Source of the DNA: Halichoerus grypus
Lineage: Eukaryota; Chordata; Mammalia; Carnivora; Phocidae
Direction: 5' to 3'
DNA: 64,000 nt
Assembly: GCF_964656455.1 (NCBI RefSeq)
Contig: NC_135718.1
Location: 149,774,762 to 149,838,761, forward strand
Below are positions 57,341 to 64,000 of the stretch, one piece after another. The translations under genes were made by a program, and so were the position numbers. The notes beneath the pieces are model-generated. The model was not told the DNA's origin, did not search any database, and saw only the letters and a list, made by a program, of their open reading frames with translations. The number at the start of each line of letters is the position of its first letter. Within the stretch, counting starts at the first letter, position 1.

Positions 57341-57597
57341 TTAAAACCTCATAGAGAGCATATTACATACCTGAGAACATGGACTCAGAATAAAAACATA
57401 CTCTAAGAAAACTATAAGGCATATCTAGACCTAGGAATATTGTTCCATGAGCCCTTTCTAAGCATCGTATAGAATGAACTTCAGATAACCAAAATGACAA
57501 GACACATGGATAGAAGTATTTGAAGTATAGTTATTAAGGAATAAGGCTAAGTGGGCATTAAAAGGGAGCGATTACAATGTGTAAAGGCTATGCGACT

Positions 57598-58050
57598 ATA
57601 TCAGTCTCCTACAGCTGCTATGACAAATTATCACACATTTGGTGACTTAGAATAACAGAAGTTTATTGTTATAGTTCTGGAGGCCAGAAGTCCTAAATCC
57701 GTTTCACCTGACCAAAATCAAGGGGCTGGCAGGCTGCCCCCTCTCCAAGGGTTCTAGGGGATAATCCATTCCTTTTTCGTCCAGCTTCTGGTGGCCACAT
57801 CACCCCATCTCTGCCTCCAGGATCACCCTGTCTTTTCCTTTTCTGTGAGTGATCGGTATCTGCCTCCTTCTTATAAGGGCACGTATGGTGGAATTTAGAG
57901 CCCACCCGGATCATCTCCCCTCTCAAGATCCTTCATCACATATGCAATCTTTGCCATATAAAGTAACATCCACAGGTGCTAGCAATCAGGATGTGGACAC
58001 CACGAGGGGCCGTATGTTATTCAGCATACTTCAAGGAGCTAGGACAGCTA
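57598..58050 (-). mobile_element. MLT1-like MaLR LTR remnant
   Basis: ATATCAGTCTCCTACAGCTGC, GACAAATTATCACACATTTGG, GTTCTGGAGGCCAGAAGTCC, CAGCTTCTGGTGGCCACATC, GAGCCCACCCGGATCATC, CAGGATGTGGACACCACG. These are MaLR LTR phrases in antisense. It lies inside the inverted-repeat loop. Confidence 0.82.
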
Positions 58051-58270
58051 TTCTTCTGAATGGCAGAGGATAGGGATGGCATATGCAACCAAGGTTTTTG
58101 AATGTTTTCAGCATTATAATTGATGCTGGTGTTAGTATCCGCTATTCTGAGACTGCAGCCTGAGTATTATGGGATAGAGCAAATGAGTAATTACGGGATA
58201 TTGAATTCTATCATCCCCTATGTACTTGAAAACTAGAATTCAGTGTGACAGAACAGATGAAATATAGGTT

Positions 58271-58460
58271 GGGGCGCCTGGGTGGCTCAGTCGTTAAGCG
58301 TCTGCCTTCAGCTCAGGTCATGATCCCAGGGTCCTGGGATCGAGCCCCACATCGGGCTCCCTGCTCGGCAGGAAGCCAGCTTCTCCCTCTCCCACTCCCC
58401 CTGCTTGTATCCCCTCTCCCGCTGTCTGTCAAATAAATAAATAAAATCTTAAAAAAAAAA
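58271..58460 (+). mobile_element. SINEC with 16-bp duplication
   Basis: AGATGAAATATAGGTT at 58255-58270 and 58461-58476. Near-consensus, young. Antisense to NOS1AP, inside the loop. Confidence 0.97.
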
Positions 58461-58496
58461 AGATGAAATATAGGTTAAGTAGAAACCTCATAGTCT

Positions 58497-58728
58497 AGGG
58501 GCACCTGGGGGGGAAGGGGGACCTCAATCAGTTAAACATCCAATTCTCCATTTTGACTCAAGTCATCATCTCAGGGTCCTGCGATTGAGCCCCAAGTCAG
58601 GCTCCGTGTGGAGTCTGCTTGTCCCTCTCCCTCTGCTGCTCCTCACCCCTGCTCGCACACTCTCACTCTCAAAATCTTAAAAAAAAAAAAAGAAAGAAAG
58701 AAAGAAAGAAAAAGAAAAGGAAAAAAAA
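58497..58728 (+). mobile_element. SINEC with (GAAA)n tail
   Basis: AGAAACCTCA at 58481-58490 and 58729-58738 flank it. The head has a G-rich insertion (CACCTGGGGGGGAAGGGGG). The tail has become a GAAA microsatellite at 58691-58720. Confidence 0.93.
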
Positions 58729-58867
58729 AGAAACCTCAGTCTTGAGTTGTAGCTGGAAATAGGACTATGAACTCACAAGTATGTTTACATCTGTCACATT
58801 CATTCTTGTGCTCTCTTTGTATGTATTTTCCTAGCTTTGCCCACTGAAAACGATCTAGAAATAAAAG

Positions 58868-59074
58868 TCAGCATTGGGGTACCTGGTGGCTCAGTCAGTT
58901 AAGCAGCGGCCCTCGGCTCAGGTCATGGTCCCAGGGTCCTGGGATCGAGCCCCGCATCGGGATCCCTGCTCTGCAGGAAGCCCGCTTCTCCCTCTCCCAC
59001 GCCCCCCTGCTTGTGTTCCCTCTCAAGCTGTCTCTTGGTCATATAAAATCTTTAAAAAATAAATAAATAAAAAT
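58868..59074 (+). mobile_element. SINEC
   Basis: AAATAAAAG at 58859-58867 and 59075-59083. GGGTACCTGGTGGCTCAG head, full body. Antisense to NOS1AP. Confidence 0.94.
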
Positions 59075-59639
59075 AAATAAAAGATACCAGAAATGGCAGA
59101 TTCCAGTCTGAGGCAGAAAAAAACAGGAGGAGTCAGAGAAGGGGGAAGGAGAACAGCAAGAGAGCAGGGAAGAGGAAGAGAAAAATCTCCCAGGCCCAAA
59201 AGAGAGGCCAGTACCAGGTGGTAGGTATTCATCAAGGTAAAGAAAGACGGTATCACAGGACAGGGAAGGAGACGTGGATCAGCCCTGGCGGGTCACACAC
59301 GACACATAAAGGCAACTGTTGGAGGTGTCCAGCCAAATACTTCAGCCTACAGACTCTGATCTTCCGGCTTTGCTGAGGAAACCATCATCGTCGTGTGGGC
59401 GAACACCTCAAACCCTCTTGACCAGCTGCTATGGAACCTACCAGCCCACCTTCTGACGGAGATCTACGCGCCTGGAACCCCACGCTCTTCCCTGCGGGGA
59501 GGCAAGTGCTGGGTTCGCATCCGCAAGCATACCCAGTCCCTCATTCAGTTATGGGTCTCAGTGTAAAACCAATCAGCTTGTCAATCTGAATAACCCACGT
59601 CTGCTCACAGATGTGCCTGCCTACATACACCTCCTTTCT

Positions 59640-59790
59640 CCTGGCTGCACGCCCGGGAGCTTTTAAAAATCACAGGGATAGAAAGACCTCAGCCCAGGTA
59701 GAGAACGTGAGAATCCCTAGGGGACGTAGGCAGCTCTATTTTACAAGTTCTCGTGTGATCCAAAGGTACAGCTGAGTTGCAAAGCACTGT
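59640..59790. mobile_element. MER5/MER20-like hAT fragment
   Basis: GGGAGCTTTTAAAAATCACAGG, CCTCAGCCCAGGTAGAG, GTGAGAATCCCTAGGGGACG, TACAGCTGAGTTGCAAAGC. Confidence 0.5.
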
Positions 59791-59984
59791 GGTAATACGA
59801 AGTGGGCAATAAGGCCCCGGCCCCCAGGGCTGGCAGGCTCACGGAGGCCTCCCCCTGCCTGAATTTCTACAAAATCCAAGACCGAGCTCAGGCTTTGTTT
59901 CCCTCCTTTGCCTTCTTTCAGAACGTGACCCTGTAGGGTTCTATTGCTTTTCAAAACTTCTCTTTTGGCTGCAATAGGGAAAAA

Positions 59985-60538
59985 TGGACAACCGAGACTT
60001 AAAAGGTTTTTTTTCCACAGAGGAGCAAAAGGTGTAAATATTTGAGAACATAAGACAAGGTAGTGAATACATTCTGCTTGTGTGTGGTTACTGGAGCAAC
60101 ACACTGATGAACAGCTAGGGGCAGGAGGACCAGATCCCACCTCCCACGCCTCCGAAAGCGGGCACGCCGCGGCCGGGAACACGGTGAGCACCGCGTGCAG
60201 TCTGGCTGTGTTCTGGCTGTTTGCTCTAATTGATCTGTCAACCAGTATGTGGACATTAGGTAATTGGGATATGACTTCATCGGGAAAGGGGGATGGTCTG
60301 CAGAAGGAATGGGAAGAGTCCAACAGAATCAGCGTGTTGGAGTTAGAGGGGAGCTCAGGGGATCACCTGAGATTTCAGTTCTGAGTTCAGCTCTGGTATT
60401 TGACAGGTGAGGGGCCTGAAGCACAAAGAGATGAAAGTGACAAGGCCCAGGCTGTTGATCCAAGGAAGGGTAGGGTTGGCTCTGCTGCCATCCAGGGCTC
60501 TTCTGTGCCACATCCTGGTCTCCCCCACCCTGGCCTCC
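59985..60538 (-). repeat. Inverted duplication, arm B
   Basis: Reverse complement of arm A across about 550 bases. The near-identical block is 60205-60538. The lower-identity part (60010-60204) keeps many CpGs (for example CACGCCGCGGCCGGG) where arm A has TG or CA. Arm B therefore looks closer to the ancestral sequence there. It includes a MIR3-like segment in plus orientation. Confidence 0.93.
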
Positions 60539-60799
60539 CAGGGTAAGGAGGAAACACAGGTGAAGAGAAGACTAACTGGGAAAAGGGAGGTGCATCCCTC
60601 CCACGTGCAGACCCAGGGCATCAAGCCCTCTCCCACAGAAGAGGGGAGTCAGCAGCCTCACGCATGTACATCAGACATCTTAATGAAAAACAAGCTACTC
60701 TGGAAAAAGGAAACCATCACCAGAAGGCATCACTGTCTGGACCTCTGAAGGACCCGAGGGATGCAGCCTCATCCCGACACACCAAATCCTTGCTGAATT

Positions 60800-60960
60800 C
60801 CACTCACACCTCCGTGTGTTTACTGAGCAGCTACTACATGTCAGGCCCTCTGCCAGGACTGCTAAAAACCCAAAAGTTCAACCACCTTGTACAGGGCCTA
60901 GGCTACATACGCAAATAACAGACTATAAACCAAACAGTGCTCAGCAATTTGAGGAAGACC
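60800..60960 (-). repeat. L2 or MIR-like fragment
   Basis: TTACTGAGCAGCTACTACATG, then TCAGGCCCTCTGCCAGGAC is the reverse-complement L2 end. Confidence 0.6.
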
Positions 60961-61350
60961 ACCACCCAAAGTTGGGAGACCAGTGGAGAAAACAGTCTTT
61001 GAGGAGGTAAGCCCCATAAGAGAAGTATGGAGCTCATGTATCCATCCTAGGTGGGCAACAACAAAGCCAGCTTCAGGCCACAGGCTGGATCACCTTCAGC
61101 AGAAGGAAAAGGAGCCTCCAACCATAAAAGTCTGCACCATCCTGCCAAGGGAACATCTGGGAGGGCAAAGTCCAACACCACACGCTCTCTGCAAAAACCA
61201 TTTTGAGAAATACATCCAACAGGACTCAGCGGACAAGTGGGCTGGGCAAAAGCAGAATTGAGGCAGCAAAAGTCATGCCGAGGATCCCACTCTAGACAAA
61301 GGCACCCAGGGAAACGGGGAAGAGCGAAGCGGTGCATGCTTAGGCACGTC
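60960..61350. other. Intron sequence without recognised repeats
   Basis: Nothing recognised. No supported gene. Confidence 0.4.
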
Positions 61351-61500
61351 GGCCTCACCCGCTTACTCATTCAAGGTCAAGAGTGCACCTATTATGCATC
61401 CATAATGGATCAGACGTGGTGCTCGTTTTGGGATCTCACAAGCCAGAGGGTACCACCGAGGCGGGTAGCGGGGGGTGGGGACCATACCAGACAGAAGTGG
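61350..61500 (-). repeat. L2 fragment
   Basis: ACTCATTCAAGGTCAAGAGTG, CACCTATTATGCATCC, CAGACGTGGTGCTCGTTTTGG. A G-rich GGGTAGCGGGGGGTGGGG lies at about 61462-61480. Confidence 0.5.
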
Positions 61501-62100
61501 TTGCGATGCAGGCAGGGAGTATTAGCAGAAGGCCTAGGGACACACCAGAAGTTGCTGTCTGATACCTCTAACAACCTCATTAGCCTCAGGAACCCATTAC
61601 GGATTTGTCACCAGTGACTTCTAGAATCCCTTGCCTGAAGTTCTCATGTTTCAGCAACTTCCACTTCAAGAAGACACCGGGAGGGAGAAAGGGCCGTCCC
61701 AATCCCAGCTTTCGGAGGTCAGCTACCCAGGGTCTGTGTTTTTACAGAATTTTCCTCATTTCACGCGGGGCTCCCACGGACAACAGGCTCATGCTCATCG
61801 TGTGGCTGAACGGACCTTAAACTGCCACGTGTCAGCAGCCTAAACGTCCTTCCCCAACTCTGAGGGAGTGAGAGACGTCAGGACTGCTCGAAGAAGGTAG
61901 AGAATGCCACACGGGACATCAGGACGTGGCGCAGCTAAGGGCCCAACCCCTGGCCAACAGTTTCAGGCCAGAGAGAGAGAGGAGGCAGGTGAAACCACCT
62001 TTCAAGCTCATGCAGTTCAGATCTTAGAGGATCCTCCAAATGGAGGTTGTTTAAAGCTTTGTCACAGAGTTCCAACGATCCAATACACATTCCTAGGAAG
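61500..62100. other. Intron sequence without recognised repeats
   Basis: Nothing recognised. No supported gene. Confidence 0.4.
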
Positions 62101-62660
62101 CACAGACTATTTAATTCTGCATCTTTTCTGACTCTCCTTCCCCAGTATAGCCTGGCCCTAGTCTTTGTAATTCCTCTGACCTCTACCCCTTCATTTCCAT
62201 GCCCCCCACCCTTCATCACCCTGGTTCAGGTCCTACACCTGGGTGTTTAGCACTGGTCCTCCATTTGCTTTATTTTTACAAACAGCTCATCCCTTTCCTC
62301 GTCCCAATACAAGACACTGTGTGTGTGTGCGCACATGCATACACACATGCGCGTAGGTCATCCCCTACAGTTTTTATTCCCCACTGCTTACAAGATTAAG
62401 TCACATCTCTCAAGCCTGGTATTTAAAGCCTCCTGGGGTATGGGTCCTCCTACCTCATGCATTTCTTCATTATCTGTGGTTTTCTTATTCTAAAAGAAAA
62501 AAAAGTGGGGGGGACTAAAGCCCTACGTATAAACCCTCATCTCCCCCACTCCTACCACAGGACCACCTTTCCCTGCTCCTTCACTTCTCTAAAAGCTGCC
62601 CACGCTCTTCGTTATTCATACATGTGGTCCTTCCAAACTGAAGGATGCCTTGTACCTCCT
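62100..62660 (+). repeat. L2 fragment
   Basis: ACAAGATTAAGTCACATCTC, AAGCCTGGTATTTAAAGCC, TCCTCCTACCTCATGCATTTC fit the L2 body. Near 62318-62355 there is an alternating GTGTGTGTGTGCGCACATGC stretch. Confidence 0.55.
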
Positions 62661-62974
62661 GGCAACTTCCAGAGGGGAACATGGGCCCTGGTTCCAGCCG
62701 CTACCAGCTCTCACCGGTCTATTACTACCCGCCCCGACATATATACACACACACGCAACCCACTCTTTGCACAACTACAGTGACATTCTTACACTCAAGA
62801 ATCATCATTTCATGCCCCTGCAAGACCCTTTTCAAAGTCACAGACCAAGCCACTAATAGCAGCCTCTGAACACCGTCCTGGGTCTGGGGAAGACTATAAA
62901 CAGATAAGCTCTCCCCCAGCACAGCAGTACCCACAACTCATGAAGAAAGCTCAGTGGGACATCCACTGGAAAAA

Positions 62975-63185
62975 GCAAGGCCTTGTTTTAGCAAATTCGT
63001 GGTCCAATGTTGCCCAGATTTGGGGATGGAGTGACCCTGGACAAGTCACTTAATACGGAGGCTCCTCCACCACAAGAAAAAATACCATCCATCATGCAGT
63101 GTACTTAGAAGGACTGAATGCGAAAGGGTATAAGACACTTCGAAGAATGCCCAGCACATAGTACGTGCTTAATACCTAATGGTAC
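62975..63185 (+). repeat. MIR
   Basis: CCTTGTTTTAGCAAATTCGTGG, GACCCTGGACAAGTCACTTA, GAATGCCCAGCACATAGTAC, GTGCTTAATACC. Confidence 0.72.
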
Positions 63186-63330
63186 CATTGTGGCCGTCTT
63201 TCCACACATCTGTATCTCCCCAGCTAGCAGGATTTCCTTCCAGTCACCATCTGGTCTTCTGGCTCTCTGACCCCAACACCAAGCACTGTGCCCCCAATAG
63301 AGAAGCACAATAAATACTTCCTATAGAACT
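63185..63330 (+). repeat. L2 3' end
   Basis: CATCTGTATCTCCCCAGCTAG, CACCAAGCACTGTGCCCCC, AGAGAAGCACAATAAATAC. Confidence 0.6.
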
Positions 63331-63554
63331 GGATCTATTTCTACACCTGCAATTCAGAACGTATATCCTGGGAACACAAGTTAGATTCAGAACGGGCTAC
63401 ATGGAGGGAAGAAATAAATCTATGGAAGGAAAGTGAATATAAGGGCCTTAAGGACTTAGGAGGGAGTACACAAGGATTCATAAAGACCAGCACTTGGGGA
63501 AGAGACCAGGGCCTCCTGGTCTTTCCACCAAAACTGCCTTGGCCGGCTCCAGCG

Positions 63555-63620
63555 CGCTGACCCTGAGGTTCTCAATTGTGCATCCTGATTTGATTACAAT
63601 CACCTGGGGGAGCTTTACCG
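63555..63620. mobile_element. MER5-like hAT fragment
   Basis: GAGGTTCTCAATTGTGCATCC, then ATTACAATCACCTGGGGGAGC. Confidence 0.55.
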
Positions 63621-63845
63621 ACATAGAATTGACAAGGTTCTAGTTTCAGGTGTACCCACTGCTTCAACAAGTCCACCTGTTACTCTTATCATCATCCCAT
63701 AACCCTGCGATGTTATTACAATACCATTGACCATGTTCCCCCAGCTGCACTGTTCATCTCTGACTTCCTCTGTAACTGCAAGTTTGCACCTCTTAATCCC
63801 CATCACCTATTTCACCCAACCCTCTATTCTTCCTGCTGACAACAA
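63620..63845 (-). mobile_element. Ancient L1M 3' UTR
   Basis: CTAGTTTCAGGTGTACCCAC, GATGTTATTACAATACCATTG, GCACCTCTTAATCCCCATC, ACCTATTTCACCCAACCC are minus-orientation L1M phrases. Confidence 0.8.
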
Positions 63846-64000
63846 CCAAGAACCCCAGCTATTACACATAAAACATGCAGAAGATGACTCAAAGATGGAA
63901 AGAAGGTCAACCAGCCAGGGACCTCAGCACCCAAGGCACGACGTGGCAGTTGGGTTCCCTGGGTTTTCTTTCTGCCTCACATATCCCAAACTGGTTGCTG

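Overview
This is a mammalian nuclear window, not a bacterial or viral one. It carries about 30 copies of the carnivore tRNA-Lys-derived SINE (SINEC/Can-SINE; head GGGGCGCCTGGGTGGCTCAG), a carnivore-type L1, and many older mammalian repeats (L1M, L2, MIR, MLT1-like LTRs, MER5-like hAT). The dominant SINE type, ending in a CTCCCTGCTC block and an (AAAT)n AAATCTT tail, suggests a caniform carnivore, probably the bear/seal/mustelid side. The species call is inference.

The only protein-coding sequence I can support is one 72-bp exon on the minus strand at 5171-5242, with clean AG and GT splice signals and phase 0 on both sides. Its 24 codons match exon 2 of NOS1AP (CAPON), part of the PTB domain of the adaptor that binds neuronal nitric oxide synthase. 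Because the gene runs on the minus strand, bases 1-5170 are the start of intron 2 and bases 5243-64000 are the 3' part of the very long intron 1. All other long open frames look like chance frames or repeat-derived. There is no operon or pathway here; the rest is intron structure.

Layout. 1-5.2 kb: L1M, MIRs, an old SINE, a very small tRNA-Gly 5'-half retrocopy with 16-bp target-site duplications, then the exon. 5.2-11 kb: L1M, a CpG-rich 23-bp minisatellite, an intronic CpG-island-like block (8.64-9.06 kb), and a repeat-free block with GATA/E-box motifs. 11-23.5 kb: nested SINEs, a long L1M split by a SINE and an LTR, a carnivore L1, and a CTCF-like motif pair. 23.5-34.0 kb: a 10.5-kb stretch with no SINEC, holding only old repeats and a possible conserved AT-rich element with a 13-bp inverted repeat. 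34-37 kb: a SINE pile-up in L1M. 37-48 kb: mostly unique sequence with SINEs, a four-unit 36-bp minisatellite, hAT and LTR fragments. 48-54 kb: L1M blocks with SINEs and a (TG)22 microsatellite. 55.6-60.5 kb: an inverted duplication whose arms are almost identical over 335 bp and then drop abruptly to about 80% identity. 60.5-64 kb: L2, MIR, hAT and L1M fragments.

The strongest candidates for a second look are the inverted duplication with its step in identity, the tailless tRNA-Gly half insertion, the orphan CpG island, the SINE-free tract and the CTCF-like pair. I did not find a new protein-based system.
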